From Calamus simplicifolius (Eukaryota > Streptophyta > Magnoliopsida > Arecales > Arecaceae): DNA of 64,000 bases. This document shows positions 63,948 to 64,000 of the stretch, piece after piece (the stretch's first letter is position 1; each line of letters starts with the position of its first letter). Made by a program: the position numbers and the translations under genes. The notes under the pieces were generated by a model that was given only the letters and a program-made list of their open reading frames with translations, had not been told where the DNA came from and made no database searches. Location of the stretch: contig UESW01000086.1 in NCBI GenBank assembly GCA_900491605.1, positions 40,052-104,051 of the forward strand, given 5' to 3'.

Positions 63948-64000
63948 CTGGACATGAGTGCATTACAATTCTTTTGTCCCAATTACGTACAGTGAGACCA

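Overview
This is plant nuclear DNA with almost nothing but transposable elements around the decayed remains of a small glycosyltransferase gene cluster. The species cannot be named from the window. The transposon set fits a flowering plant with a large, repeat-rich genome, possibly a monocot: SIRE-like Copia, Tat-type Gypsy, plant L1 and RTE LINEs, a FAR1-type Mutator-like element (MULE), CACTA termini and a tRNA-derived SINE. No bacterial, organellar or rRNA genes were seen.

Layout. 1-1150: 3' ends of two LINEs. About 1820-15710: an old minus-strand SIRE-like Copia (Copia-2), split in its gag by a plus-strand SIRE-like Copia (Copia-1, 2533-12859, 5-bp target duplication). 15844-17045: 3' end of a third Copia. 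17954-18493: duplicated first-exon fragment of a UGT83A-like gene (UGT-A). 18494-21340: 3' half of another SIRE-like Copia (Copia-4), fused directly to a Tat-type Gypsy (21341-29143, minus). 29597-30660: a long inverted-repeat element. 31191-33537: UGT-B, a two-exon gene broken by three small indels. 34585-35510: CACTA-like palindromic repeats. 35630-41433: a full-length L1 LINE with an 18-bp target duplication. 42285-59088: a giant MULE of about 16.8 kb. 59190-60284: a CACTA end and a SINE. 60365-63895: UGT-C, duplicated at its 3' end, missing its middle and filled with Gypsy LTR fragments.

The most unusual object is the MULE. Its terminal inverted repeats are 3-4 kb long and consist mostly of tandem arrays studded with a GACACCC box at about 22-bp and 36-41-bp steps. 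The same box fills two further internal inverted repeats. One separates a divergent pair of small twin coiled-coil genes. The other separates the convergent 3' ends of the transposase gene and a plant-mobile-domain plus Ulp1-like gene whose expected catalytic Cys and Asp are replaced.

The second point of interest is the SIRE-like family. Both copies carry a third ORF between pol and the 3' LTR. The GTCGACACC motif array found in the LTR recurs just upstream of that ORF.

Nearly every coding region carries frameshifts or nonsense codons, so most genes are called pseudogenes. Several breaks lie in homopolymers and could be assembly errors. All the UGT copies lie on the minus strand and share a promoter with a TATA box, which suggests an old tandem array pulled apart by transposons.
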